A DNA stretch of 64,000 bases, from the NCBI RefSeq assembly GCF_041928815.1, contig NZ_JBHFEI010000011.1:1-64000 (forward strand), in the 5' to 3' direction. The stretch's first letter is position 1. Every line of letters begins with the position of its first letter. The translations under genes and the position numbers were made by a program. Of this stretch, positions 9,238 to 18,052 are shown piece by piece. Source of the DNA: JBHFEI01 sp041928815. GTDB lineage: Bacteria; Pseudomonadota; Alphaproteobacteria; Rhizobiales; Rhizobiaceae. Below the pieces are notes generated by a model, which saw nothing but the letters and a program-made list of their open reading frames with translations, was not told the DNA's origin and searched no databases.

Positions 9238-9277
9238 CCCCTCCCCGTCCGTCTGGCCTCGGACGGGGAGGGGTTTT
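9238..9277 (+). terminator. Rho-independent terminator of the first catabolic operon
   Basis: A perfect 14-base-pair stem (9238-9251 with 9260-9273) encloses an 8-base loop and is followed at once by TTTT. It starts 10 bases after the VOC stop codon and marks the end of the 1635-9228 operon. Confidence 0.92.
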
Positions 9278-9380
9278 CCGCCTCTCGCGGATCGGGAGAC
9301 ATTCCATCCCGAAGCCGGCGAGGTCCGGCATCGGAAGTGACCGTTTCCATGGGCCCGAGCCCGGTTTCGCGTCACGCGCC

Positions 9381-9689
9381 TTGTTTCGAATCCTGACGCG
9401 GCGTGACGATGAGCAGATCCGTGGCTTCCTCGAACGCCACATCGGGGAGCGCGTTGACGTCACTGCGACGATCGTAGGTGCCCGTATCGAGATCCGCGTC
9501 TTCGAGGACGGCAACGTCTACGTCTCCTGGTTCATCGGCAAGGAGGACGTCGAGAACGCTGCGTTTCTCGACGCGGTCATAGATGGCGAGATTGCCGACG
9601 AGGGACGCTTGAAAGGATCAGCGGCACGCCGGGACTCTGAGCGATTTGCATGCCAAGGCGATATCCCGCAGCCCATTCGATGTCGATGA
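9381..9689 (+). CDS. Small hypothetical protein, possibly a gene remnant
   Basis: An open frame of about 103 codons whose central part reads like a real, acidic protein (DDEQIRGFLERH, then VTATIVGARIEIRVFEDG). It has an alternating hydrophobic pattern and normal third-position GC. No ATG is in frame; TTG at 9381 is the best start, and no good ribosome-binding site precedes it. The C-terminal 20 residues look non-coding. It may be a fragment of a longer lost gene. I do not recognise a family. Confidence 0.3.
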   Translation: MFRILTRRDDEQIRGFLERHIGERVDVTATIVGARIEIRVFEDGNVYVSWFIGKEDVENAAFLDAVIDGEIADEGRLKGSAARRDSERFACQGDIPQPIRCR

Positions 9690-9698
9690 GGAACCCCA

Positions 9699-10949
9699 AT
9701 GACCGACGACCTGCCCGTGCCGACCCATCAGCGCAACATGCGCCTCATCGGCCATTCCGATCAGGGGGGCCGGCCGGACGGGGTCCAGCTGATGGTGCAT
9801 CGCGGCTATGCCTATGTCGGCCACATTTTTTCCAAGGGCTTCAGCATCGTCGACGTCCGCGATCCGCGCCGTCCGCGACCGGCCGGCTTCGTACCCGCGC
9901 CACCGAACACCTGGACGCTGCACCTGCAGACCCATGAGGACCTGCTCCTCGTCATCCACAACAAGGACATGTTCGCGCAGGCCGAGATGGCCGACGAGAA
10001 AGCCTATTACAAGGGCACGGTCTCGTCCCATGCGGCGGCGAAGCCCGCAGGGCGCGACTGGTCGGCCGGCATGGCGGTCTACGATATTTCGGTACCGGAC
10101 CGGCCCCGCCGGATCGGCTTCATGCCGGTCGAAGGCGCCGGCCTTCACCGCATCTGGTACACCGGCGGGCGCTGGGCCTATGCCTCCGCGCTGCTCGACG
10201 GCTTCACCGACTATATGCTGATCACCATCGACATGGCCGATCCCGAGAAGCCGCTGCTCGCCGGAACATTCTGGCTGCCCGGCATGAACGCGGCTGCCGG
10301 CGAGGTGCCGGACTGGCCGCTGCCGTCGGGGCGCTTCGGCCTGCACCACCCGATCGTCGACGGCGACATCGCCTATTGCAGCTGGCGCGACGCCTGCCTC
10401 GCCATCGTCGACGTCTCGGACCGGCACGCCCCGAAACTGATCGCGCGAAAAGTCTGGTCGCCGCCCTTCGGCGGCGGCACGCACAATGCCCTGCCCCTCG
10501 TCAACCGCAACCTGCTCGTCGTCGTCGACGAGACGGTGCTCGACCATGGCGAGGACGGGTTCAAGCCGGTCTGGATCTTCGACAACCAGGTGAAGGGCAA
10601 CCCGATCAGCATTTCCACCTGCCCCGCGCCCAAGGATCGCGACTACCACGCCGTCGGCGGCCATTTCGGCCCGCACAACATCCATGAGAACCGCCCCGGC
10701 ACCTTCGTCAGCGAGGAGCTGATCTTCGTCACCTACCAGAATGCCGGCGTGCGCGCCTACGACATAAGCGATCCGTTCCGCCCGGAAGAAGTCGGCGCCT
10801 GCGTGCCGCCGGCCCCCGCGACGATGATCGATCCCCGCCCGAACCGCGCCCGCGTGCTCCATTCCGCCGACGTCTCCGTCGACCGCAACGGCATCGTCTA
10901 CGCGACGGATTTCAATGCCGGGCTCAGCATCATGGAATATACGGGATAG
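9699..10949 (+). CDS. LVIVD-repeat beta-propeller protein
   Basis: A 416-residue protein without a signal peptide, built of repeated blades containing the LVIVD-like cores FSIVDVRDPRRP (about 48-59), MAVYDISVPDRP, LAIVDVSDRHAP and VRAYDISDPFRP. Conserved His residues (THQRN near the start, TLHLQTHED, GLHHP, GGGTHNALP) could form a metal-binding or active-site cluster on the propeller axis. Such proteins are often annotated only as LVIVD-repeat proteins; some related propellers are lactonases or hydrolases. It follows the terminator of the previous operon and converges on the GpsA-like gene, with stops 12 bases apart. The function is not known. Confidence 0.75.
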   Translation: MTDDLPVPTHQRNMRLIGHSDQGGRPDGVQLMVHRGYAYVGHIFSKGFSIVDVRDPRRPRPAGFVPAPPNTWTLHLQTHEDLLLVIHNKDMFAQAEMADEKAYYKGTVSSHAAAKPAGRDWSAGMAVYDISVPDRPRRIGFMPVEGAGLHRIWYTGGRWAYASALLDGFTDYMLITIDMADPEKPLLAGTFWLPGMNAAAGEVPDWPLPSGRFGLHHPIVDGDIAYCSWRDACLAIVDVSDRHAPKLIARKVWSPPFGGGTHNALPLVNRNLLVVVDETVLDHGEDGFKPVWIFDNQVKGNPISISTCPAPKDRDYHAVGGHFGPHNIHENRPGTFVSEELIFVTYQNAGVRAYDISDPFRPEEVGACVPPAPATMIDPRPNRARVLHSADVSVDRNGIVYATDFNAGLSIMEYTG

Positions 10950-10961
10950 GCCGTCCGCCGC

Positions 10962-11990
10962 TCACCAGGAAAACAGCCGGCCGAAGTCGAACTCGAGTTT
11001 TCCGTCGCCTGTCACCGCATCGGTGATCGCGGTCGCCAGCGGAAACGCCGTGGCGGAGCCCTCGATCTGGCCGAGCAGCGAGACGACGACCTTCGCCGTG
11101 TCGATGCCTTCCACCGTCTCGCCGGCGAGCTCGGCGGACATCACGTCGGGGATCGTCCGGCCGCGGCCGAGCGCATGGCCGAGCCGGCTGTTGCGGCCGC
11201 CGCCGACGGTCACGTGCAGGTCGCCCAAGCCCGCGAGGTCGAAGGCGGTGGCGCGGGTACCGCCGATCCTCTCGCAGAGCGACGCCATTTCCTGCGCCGC
11301 CTGGTTGAAGGCGCCCGCCGTCGGGTTCTTCGACTGGCCGTCGGGTCGTGTGCTGTCCGGATAGCGCGTCTGCATGGCGCTGACGCCGATGGCGAAGAAA
11401 TTCTTCAGCGCGGCGCAGGCCTCGACGCCGGTCGCGTCCTGCGTCACCGCAAGGCGGTAATAGGGCGCGCGCATCAGGCTGGCGGCGGCGCGCGCCGCCT
11501 CGATGTCGCGGCAGGAATAGACGCTGAGCGTCGCAAACCGGTTCGACAGTTCCTTGGCGATGCAGGGCCCGCCGATGCCGATGAAGGCCGCCATGTTGGC
11601 GATCCGGGCTGGCAGCGTCTCGGCATAGGTGACGATGCGGTCGCCGTCGCGGTCGAGCCCCTTGGTGACGAAGGCGACCGGCTTCTTCACGGTGAGCAGC
11701 GCGTTGAGCCGCTCCACCGCCCAGGGGATGCCGGGGCTGGAGACGCCGACGATGATCAGGTCGGCCCGTGCCGCATGGTCGGCCGTCACCTCGTCGTCGG
11801 CAAGGATGGTGACGCTGTCGGCAAGCGGCCGGTCGAGCTTCGGGTGGATGCCGCCCTTTTCCTTCAGCCGCGCGATCACCGGGGCGTCGACCGGCGTGCC
11901 GGCAAGAAACACCGTGTGACCATTGTCGCTCGCGGGAACCGCGAGCGCCGAGCCCATGACGCCCGCGCCGAGGATGAGGATCGTTGCCAT
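10962..11990 (-). CDS. GpsA-like NAD(P)-dependent glycerol-3-phosphate dehydrogenase family protein
   Basis: Soluble dehydrogenase of 342 residues. The N-terminal Rossmann motif ILILGAGVMGSALA (about 4-17) and the core motif VEACAALKNFFAIG (about 189-202), with catalytic Lys196, identify the GpsA family. The HP segment near residue 50 and GLGDLHVT support this. GpsA enzymes interconvert dihydroxyacetone phosphate and sn-glycerol 3-phosphate. Because it lies in a polyol island and the family also accepts other 2-keto-phosphates, this copy may be catabolic rather than the housekeeping lipid enzyme. It is transcribed alone from the 11991-12419 gap. Confidence 0.82.
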   Translation of the reverse strand: MATILILGAGVMGSALAVPASDNGHTVFLAGTPVDAPVIARLKEKGGIHPKLDRPLADSVTILADDEVTADHAARADLIIVGVSSPGIPWAVERLNALLTVKKPVAFVTKGLDRDGDRIVTYAETLPARIANMAAFIGIGGPCIAKELSNRFATLSVYSCRDIEAARAAASLMRAPYYRLAVTQDATGVEACAALKNFFAIGVSAMQTRYPDSTRPDGQSKNPTAGAFNQAAQEMASLCERIGGTRATAFDLAGLGDLHVTVGGGRNSRLGHALGRGRTIPDVMSAELAGETVEGIDTAKVVVSLLGQIEGSATAFPLATAITDAVTGDGKLEFDFGRLFSW

Positions 11991-12220
11991 CGGGGATATG
12001 TCCTTCGCCAGATTTTTTTACGCGCCGCATGGCGGCGGTTCCCGTCCCGCCCGGCCATGCGCCCGCGTCTTCTACAGGGTTCGCCGCCGCCGGCCAAGAC
12101 GGGATGCCGGCGGCGCGTTTCGGGGGTACGGGAGGGGGTGACGCCCCCTTCCTTCGCAAGGCCCGTTCCGGGACACGGGGATCGGCAGACATGCTCCCGT
12201 TGTTTTCGAAACATCTCCCG

Positions 12221-12408
12221 CCGGAGCGATCCCGCTCCGGCCGAAGGTGCCGCGCATACCTGTCGCGATCGGGCGGATCCGCGGCTCGAGGCCTTAGGTG
12301 TCCCGCCTGCCCTTTCGCAGACCCGTGGCGGACGCCTGCGCGCCCTGCCGCCGGAGCATGTCCTTGCCTTTGCCGCCTCGTCCGACGCCGAAGCGTGATC
12401 GCTTCGGC
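12221..12408 (-). repeat. Two perfect stem-loops in the 11991-12419 gap; possible degenerate RIME-like repeat
   Basis: The 430-base gap between the GpsA-like gene and the aldolase/SDR gene has no convincing gene. It holds two perfect hairpins. The first is CCGGAGCG/CGCTCCGG (12221-12228 and 12233-12240), with the 4-base loop ATCC. The second is GCCGAAGCG/CGCTTCGGC (12387-12395 and 12400-12408), with the loop TGAT, 12 bases beyond the aldolase/SDR stop. Neither has a T-run, so both may be mRNA 3'-end protectors or Rho-type ends. The sequence between them loosely resembles the repeats at 26807 and 48304. Confidence 0.5.
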
Positions 12409-12419
12409 GGGACAATCGC

Positions 12420-14468
12420 CTAGCGCATCATCGCCGCGACATTGCCGCCGTCGACGGTGATGACGGCGCCGGTCGAGGTGCGGGCCTTGGCGAGATGGAC
12501 GAAGGCGGCGGCGACGTCGGCGCCGGTCACCTCGCGCTTCAGCATGTTGCCGCGCATGTAGTCCTCAGGCGTCAGCCCGCGCGCCTTGGAGCGGTCGGCG
12601 ACCATCTGGTCGGTCATCAGCCCGGTGCGGATGCGGTCGGCATTGACGGCGTTGGAGGTGATGCCCGAGGCGCCGTGCTCCACCGCATATTGCCGCATCA
12701 GCGCCATCAGCGCCGCCTTCGACGTGCCGTAGGGGCCGAAATCGGCGCCCGGATTGACCGCCTGCTTCGAGACGTTGAAGACGAGCGCGCCGCCGGTCTT
12801 CTGCGTCTCCATCACGCGCACGACGGCGCGGGCGACATAGTGATGGCTCCAGAAGTTGAGGTCGAAGGCTTTCCGGAACGTCGCCTCGTCCACCTTCAGG
12901 AGGCTGCCCTGGAAGGCGGCACCGGCATTGGAGATCAGGATGTCGACGCCGCCGAAATGCTGCGCGACCTTCGCCACCGCCGCGTCGACGGCGGCCGGAT
13001 CGGTGACGTCGCAGACGACGGGCAGGCCGCCGAGCTTCTTCGCCGCCGCCTTCAGCGGCTCTTCGGAGATGTCGAAGAGCGCCAGTTCCGCGCCTTCCGC
13101 CTTCAGCGCTTCGGCGACCGCGAGGCCGAGGCCGCTCGCCGCACCGGTGACGATCGCCACCTGCCGGGTCAGCGGCTTTTCCTGCACCTTGGTCAGCTTC
13201 ACCTGTTCGAGCGACCAGTATTCGATGTCGAAGAGATCCTCCTCCGACAGCGCCTCGAAGGCGTCGATGCCTTCCGCGTTGCTGATCACCTCGATGGTCG
13301 CTTCCGCGACGTCGGCGCCGACGATCGCGTTCTTGCGGGCGGCACCGGCGGCAAACAGGCCGACGCCGGCGACGTAGAAGACGCGGGGCTTCGGGTCGAG
13401 CATGCGCTTGATGCCGCCGGCGCGGGCATTGTTGCGCTCGAAATAGGCCTTGTAGTCGGCCTCGTAGTCGGCGACGGCCTTGGCGACGATCGCCTTCCAT
13501 TCATCGAGCTTGCCGGCTTCCGGGGCGGGGAGCGCCACGCCGTAGCGCTTGATGTGGATGACATGCTCGGGCGTCGCATTGCCGCGACGCACGAGGCTGC
13601 CGACGGTTTCCGCGTTGCAGAAGTCGAGGATCCGGTCGCTGCTGCGGTGTTCAAGGACGAAGCGCTTCGGCGCGCCCTCGGTGCCCGAATCGATGGCGAG
13701 CGCGCCGCGCAGGATCGGCGCGATCTCGGCGGCGGATGCGAGGCCGCCCGGAACGGCGATGCTCTTGAACGGTTTCGGATTGCCCCTGGCGATGCGCTTT
13801 TCGGCGCGGTCGATCTTCTCGATCATGTCCTCATAGGACGTGCGCGGATCCTCCGACCAGGTGAAGATGCCGTGCTTCAGCAGGATCATGCCGTCGCCCT
13901 TGGGGTTCGCCTTGAAGGCGGCGTCGCAGGCCTTGGCGAGATCGAAGCCGGGCATGACGTAGGGGACGATGATCGCGTCGGGGAAGAGTTCGCGCACGAT
14001 CGCCTCGCCGTTCGGCTGGTTGGTCAGCGACACGATGGCGTTGGCATGGGTGTGGTCGATATGCTTGAACGGCAGCAGCGCGTGCAGGATCGCCTCGACC
14101 GACGGGTTCGGCGCGGACGGATCGATCAGCAGCCGGCGCTGCAGCATGACCATGTCATCATCCGACAGCGTCTCGAAATTGACCATGGCCTTCAGCGGTT
14201 CGAGGCGCACGGCGGGAAGCCCCTGCGGCTCGATCGTGCCCATGTCCCAGCCGCTGCCCTTGACGCAGAGCACCTCGACTTCGGAACCGTCCATCTCGGT
14301 GAACACGGTCTTCACCGAGGTGTTGCCGCCGCCATGCAGCACCAGTTCGGGGTCGACGCCGAGGATGCGGGTCGTGTAGGTGCGGATGGCGAGGTCGCGG
14401 TTGATGCCCTTGGCGACATAGGCGTCGACGACGGTGTTGAACTCGGAGTCCGACCAGCGCGATTTCAT
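12420..14468 (-). CDS. Bifunctional class II aldolase / short-chain dehydrogenase
   Basis: A 682-residue fusion enzyme. The N-terminal half (about 1-400) is a class II aldolase of the FucA/RhaD type: LHGGGNTSVKT (phosphate site, about 37-47), HTHANAI (zinc histidines) and LKHGIFTWSE. The C-terminal half (about 425-682) is an SDR with TGAASGLG (cofactor loop), ISNAGAAF, and catalytic Ser and YGTSK (Tyr/Lys). Rhizobial proteins of this class, such as RhaD-type fusions, cleave a ketose 1-phosphate to dihydroxyacetone phosphate plus an aldehyde, and the SDR acts on the aldehyde or the sugar. Start 14468 has AGGA at correct spacing. It is the last gene of a long minus-strand operon. The substrate is unproven. 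Confidence 0.85.
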   Translation of the reverse strand: MKSRWSDSEFNTVVDAYVAKGINRDLAIRTYTTRILGVDPELVLHGGGNTSVKTVFTEMDGSEVEVLCVKGSGWDMGTIEPQGLPAVRLEPLKAMVNFETLSDDDMVMLQRRLLIDPSAPNPSVEAILHALLPFKHIDHTHANAIVSLTNQPNGEAIVRELFPDAIIVPYVMPGFDLAKACDAAFKANPKGDGMILLKHGIFTWSEDPRTSYEDMIEKIDRAEKRIARGNPKPFKSIAVPGGLASAAEIAPILRGALAIDSGTEGAPKRFVLEHRSSDRILDFCNAETVGSLVRRGNATPEHVIHIKRYGVALPAPEAGKLDEWKAIVAKAVADYEADYKAYFERNNARAGGIKRMLDPKPRVFYVAGVGLFAAGAARKNAIVGADVAEATIEVISNAEGIDAFEALSEEDLFDIEYWSLEQVKLTKVQEKPLTRQVAIVTGAASGLGLAVAEALKAEGAELALFDISEEPLKAAAKKLGGLPVVCDVTDPAAVDAAVAKVAQHFGGVDILISNAGAAFQGSLLKVDEATFRKAFDLNFWSHHYVARAVVRVMETQKTGGALVFNVSKQAVNPGADFGPYGTSKAALMALMRQYAVEHGASGITSNAVNADRIRTGLMTDQMVADRSKARGLTPEDYMRGNMLKREVTGADVAAAFVHLAKARTSTGAVITVDGGNVAAMMR

Positions 14469-14543
14469 GAACATTCCTTTCCTGGGCACCCGGCATCTGC
14501 GGCCCGGCACAGCGTGTCAAATGGTTGGATCAGGCCCGCACGC

Positions 14544-15608
14544 TCAGATGCGGACTTCGGTTGTCGCGTCGAAGACGTGGACCTTGGAGGTGGGCACCGT
14601 GAAGCGCACCTCGGCGCCTTCCGGGAAGCGCGCCGCCTTGTCGACGACGGCGACGAAACGGCCGTCCGGCCCGTCGCAGAAGAGCTGCGCGTCGTGGCCG
14701 AGCCGTTCGAGCAGCACGGATTTCGCCGCAAGCGGGCCGCCGGCCTCGACGACGACGTCGGTCGGACGCAGGCCGACGATGACCTTCTGCCCCGGCTTGG
14801 CCGTCGTCGCGGCCTCGATCGGCACCCGGCCGGTCGCCGTGTCGACGGCAGGCGCGCCATCGGCCGAGACCACCGTCCCGGGGAGGAAATTGATCGCCGA
14901 GGAGCCGATGAAGTCGGCGACATACTTGCTCGCCGGCCGGTCGTAGACGTCGTCGGGCGTGCCGATCTGCTCGATCTTGCCGGCGCGCATGACGACGATC
15001 TTGTCCGCCATGGTCATCGCCTCGATCTGGTCGTGGGTGACGTAGATCGTCGTCGTCTTCAGCCGGTTGTGCAATTGCCGGATCTCGGTGCGCATATGGG
15101 CGCGCAGCTTGGCGTCGAGGTTCGACAGCGGCTCGTCGAAGAGGAAGACCTCCGCCTCGCGCACCATGGCGCGGCCCATGGCGACGCGCTGGCGCTGGCC
15201 GCCGGAAAGCTCCTTCGGGTAGCGGCCGAGATAGTCGGTGAGGTTCAGCGTCGCCGCCGCCCATTCGACCTTCTTCCTGATCTCGGCCGGCGGCACCTTG
15301 GCCACTTCCAGCGAGAAGGCGATGTTGTCGTAGACCTTCATCGTCGGGTAGAGCGCGTAGTTCTGGAACACCATCGCGATCGAGCGGTCGCGCGGATGCA
15401 CGTCGTTGACGCGCTTGCCGCCGATCTTGAGGTCGCCCTCGCTGACGGTCTCCAGGCCCGCGGTCATGCGCAGGAGCGTGGTCTTGCCGCAGCCCGACGG
15501 CCCGAGCAGGACGACGAATTCATGGTCCTCGATCCTGAACGAGATGTCGCGCATGATCGTGACGGCGCCGAAGGATTTGCCGATGCGCTGATAGTCCACG
15601 GTCGCCAT
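14544..15608 (-). CDS. ABC transporter ATP-binding protein (UgpC/MalK family)
   Basis: ATPase of 354 residues for the second CUT1 importer. Walker A is GPSGCGKTT, the Q-loop MVFQNYALYP, the signature LSGGQRQR, Walker B VFLFDEPLSNLDAKLRAH and the switch YVTHDQ. The TOBE regulatory part (about 240-354) ends KVHVFDA, as in UgpC-type proteins. The start MATVDYQ at 15608 is preferred over an upstream in-frame ATG because the extra residues look untranslated. In this operon the ATPase lies downstream of the SDR, separated from its permeases by two genes. Confidence 0.9.
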   Translation of the reverse strand: MATVDYQRIGKSFGAVTIMRDISFRIEDHEFVVLLGPSGCGKTTLLRMTAGLETVSEGDLKIGGKRVNDVHPRDRSIAMVFQNYALYPTMKVYDNIAFSLEVAKVPPAEIRKKVEWAAATLNLTDYLGRYPKELSGGQRQRVAMGRAMVREAEVFLFDEPLSNLDAKLRAHMRTEIRQLHNRLKTTTIYVTHDQIEAMTMADKIVVMRAGKIEQIGTPDDVYDRPASKYVADFIGSSAINFLPGTVVSADGAPAVDTATGRVPIEAATTAKPGQKVIVGLRPTDVVVEAGGPLAAKSVLLERLGHDAQLFCDGPDGRFVAVVDKAARFPEGAEVRFTVPTSKVHVFDATTEVRI

Positions 15609-15668
15609 AGGCTTTGCTCCATGTCTTGGGGAGAGCCGGCCTTCGACGGGCGAAGGCCGCTGCAACGG

Positions 15669-16397
15669 TTAGTATTTCTGCCGTGTCGGCGTGATGACGA
15701 TTTCCTGGACGATCGCCCGCTGCGGCTTGTCATAGGCATCGATGATCAGCTCGGCGACGATGTCGGCCGAAATCCCGCCGCCGATCGCCGCCTTGTTCGC
15801 CCGGTAGTTGGCGAGCGTCGTCTCATCCTTCACCCCGTCGAGCACCTCGGTGTCGATGATGCCGGGCGAGACGACGATGACGCGCACGTCGTGCGGCGCC
15901 AGATATTCGCGCAGGCTCTCCGACACCGCGTGGACGAAGAATTTCGTGCCGCAATAGACCGTGTGGTCGGGATAGACCTTGCGGCCGGCGATCGAGCTCA
16001 TCATGACGAGCGTGCCGTGCTTGCGCGCGATCATGCCGTTCATCACCGCGTGGACGCTGTTCATCACGCCCTTGGTGTTGATGTCGATCATCTCGTCCCA
16101 GTCCTCCGGCGGCTGGGCGGCGATGTCGCCGAGGCGGGCGACGCCGGCATTGGCGAACATCATGTCGACGGGACCGTAGGCGTCCTCCGCCTCCCTGACG
16201 GCGGCGGCGAGCGCATCGCGGTCGCGCACGTCGACCTTCTTCAGCACCGCGTCCGGAAGGCCGAGCGCCTCCAGCCGGTCGAGCCGGCGCGCCATCAGCA
16301 GCAGCGGATGGCCGGCGGCCGAGAAGGCGCGGGCGACGGCCTCGCCGATGCCGGAACTGGCGCCGGTGATCGCCACCAGCGGTTTTCTGTCTGCCAT
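15669..16397 (-). CDS. Short-chain dehydrogenase/reductase (classical SDR)
   Basis: Oxidoreductase of 242 residues with all classical SDR marks: cofactor loop TGASSGIG (11-18), FANAG (81-85), catalytic Ser134/135, Tyr148 and Lys152 (YCGTK), and SPGIIDTE after the active site. Arg residues after the second strand (MARRLDRLE) favour NADP. It sits between the binding-protein and ATPase genes of the transporter. An SDR here probably oxidises the imported polyol, or reduces an intermediate. The exact substrate is unknown. Confidence 0.87.
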   Translation of the reverse strand: MADRKPLVAITGASSGIGEAVARAFSAAGHPLLLMARRLDRLEALGLPDAVLKKVDVRDRDALAAAVREAEDAYGPVDMMFANAGVARLGDIAAQPPEDWDEMIDINTKGVMNSVHAVMNGMIARKHGTLVMMSSIAGRKVYPDHTVYCGTKFFVHAVSESLREYLAPHDVRVIVVSPGIIDTEVLDGVKDETTLANYRANKAAIGGGISADIVAELIIDAYDKPQRAIVQEIVITPTRQKY

Positions 16398-16466
16398 CTT
16401 GTCTCCTCCCTTTGTCCCTCATTCCGGCAAGGGGCGCCGGACGGCGCCCCTTGCCTTGGTTGCAGA

Positions 16467-17963
16467 TCAGCCCTTCAGCACGGCCTCGACCTGCGAGGCG
16501 ATGTCGTCCATCGCTTCCTTCGACGAGCCGTAGCTGCCGGCGAAATACTTGCCGAGGCCGACGGGGATCGTGTCGGAGGAGAGCTGCGCCCATTCCGGCA
16601 GGTCCGGCTCCGAGCCCATGAACTTGTCGATCGTCTCGCGCACGACCGGCAGGTGGCGGGTCGTGCCGGCGCCGACGCGGGCATTGGCCTTGACGCGCGG
16701 ATCGTCATAGACCGAGGTGCGCGTCGGGCCGGTGCCGCCGCCAAGCACGGTGATGAGGGCCTGCGTGTCGGCGCAGGTCGCCCACTGCATGAAGATCCAG
16801 GCAGCGTCGGGGCTCTTCGAATATTTCGACACGGCGAGCGAGGAGCCGCCCTGGTGGCCGACGCCGGGGATTTCGCCGAAGCCGCATTCCGAGGGCTTGC
16901 GCAGCGCGATCGGCTGCGGCGGGATGACCGCCTCGCAAAGCCCGGAGACCTTGGTCTGGCTGGCATCGTCGAAATAGGGGAAGAACTCGCCCCAGGAGAG
17001 CATCGAGGCGGCGACCCCTTGCGCGACCGCCTGGCCCTGGCCGTCCCAGGTCCACTGGTCGACGCCCGGGGGCATGATCGCCTTCAGCTTGGTGTAGTAG
17101 TCGAGCGCGGCGATGCCCTGCTCGTCATTGCCGACGAACTTCTTGTCGGCATTGAAGATCGAGCCGCCATGGCCCCACAGCATCGAGGTCCATTCGCATT
17201 CGAGCGCATAGTGGCCGGACTTCATCTGGCCGGCATAGCCGAAGGTGTTCGGACCCATCTCCTTGGTGATGGCGGCGGAGTTGGTGTAGAGCTCGTCGAA
17301 GGTGGTGGGCGCCTTGAGGCCGAGCTTCTCGTAGATGTCCTTGCGGTAGATCATGATGAAGATCGGGATGTCGTAGGGAACGCCGACCCAGCGGTCCTCG
17401 TACTTGGCGATGCCGTCGACGAGCGCGGGCAGGAAGTCGTCGATGTTGTAGTTCGGCATGGCGAGGTCGGGCTTCTCCGAGATCTGCTCGCGCGGATCGA
17501 AGACGTCCTGGCTGAAGGACGCGGCCCAGCTCTGGTCGATGTAGTAGAGGTCGTAGGTGCCGAGCGAGGAGGCGACGTCGAGGGTGAGCTTCTGCAGCAC
17601 CTGCTCGAGCGGCAGAACCTCGATCTCGACCTTGATGCCGGTCGCTTCCTCGAAATACTTCTTCAGCTGCGAGTTGATCGCGTTCGACGGCGGGGTCGAT
17701 TCCGTCGCGAGCTTCAGCGTCGTGCCGGCGAACGGCTTGGCGACGTCCTTGAGCCAGGCCATGACCTCCGGCGAGGGCTGCATCGCGTCCTGGGCGACGG
17801 CCCGGTTCAGCATGAAGGGCCGGTTGCCGAAGCCCATGCCGAGCGCGGTGGCGCCGAGGCCGAGCTTGGCCGCCGTGCGCAGGAAATCGCGGCGGTCCAT
17901 GCCGCCCCGGACGAAGCGGTCCGTCACCGAGGCGAGATAGGATTTTCTGTCACGTTCGTTCAT
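16467..17963 (-). CDS. ABC transporter substrate-binding protein (CUT1 type), Tat-exported
   Basis: Periplasmic binding protein of 498 residues. The N-terminus carries a twin-arginine-type signal, DRRDFLRTAAKLG (about 24-36). The mature protein has TLKLATESTPPSNAI and LPLEQVLQKLTLDVAS, as in extracellular solute-binding family 1. It is paralogous in layout to the binding protein at 1635. A GGAGGAGA site precedes the start. It serves the permeases at 18053-19823. The ligand is likely a polyol or a small sugar derivative by context. Confidence 0.88.
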   Translation of the reverse strand: MNERDRKSYLASVTDRFVRGGMDRRDFLRTAAKLGLGATALGMGFGNRPFMLNRAVAQDAMQPSPEVMAWLKDVAKPFAGTTLKLATESTPPSNAINSQLKKYFEEATGIKVEIEVLPLEQVLQKLTLDVASSLGTYDLYYIDQSWAASFSQDVFDPREQISEKPDLAMPNYNIDDFLPALVDGIAKYEDRWVGVPYDIPIFIMIYRKDIYEKLGLKAPTTFDELYTNSAAITKEMGPNTFGYAGQMKSGHYALECEWTSMLWGHGGSIFNADKKFVGNDEQGIAALDYYTKLKAIMPPGVDQWTWDGQGQAVAQGVAASMLSWGEFFPYFDDASQTKVSGLCEAVIPPQPIALRKPSECGFGEIPGVGHQGGSSLAVSKYSKSPDAAWIFMQWATCADTQALITVLGGGTGPTRTSVYDDPRVKANARVGAGTTRHLPVVRETIDKFMGSEPDLPEWAQLSSDTIPVGLGKYFAGSYGSSKEAMDDIASQVEAVLKG

Positions 17964-18052
17964 GTCTTCTCCTCCTACATATCCGGAACCGGGCTTGGCG
18001 CCGGGATATCTCCTTGAACTTCACGGACGGGCCGGCATGACGGCCCGCCAGG

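Noticed and set aside
12495..18017. Very long plus-strand open frame (about 1840 codons) and similar ones at 18897-21131, 21554-23755 and 53560-56424
   Set aside because: They run antisense to well-supported genes, are made of Arg/Asp/Gly/Ala-rich sequence without domains, and arise from GC-rich codon bias.
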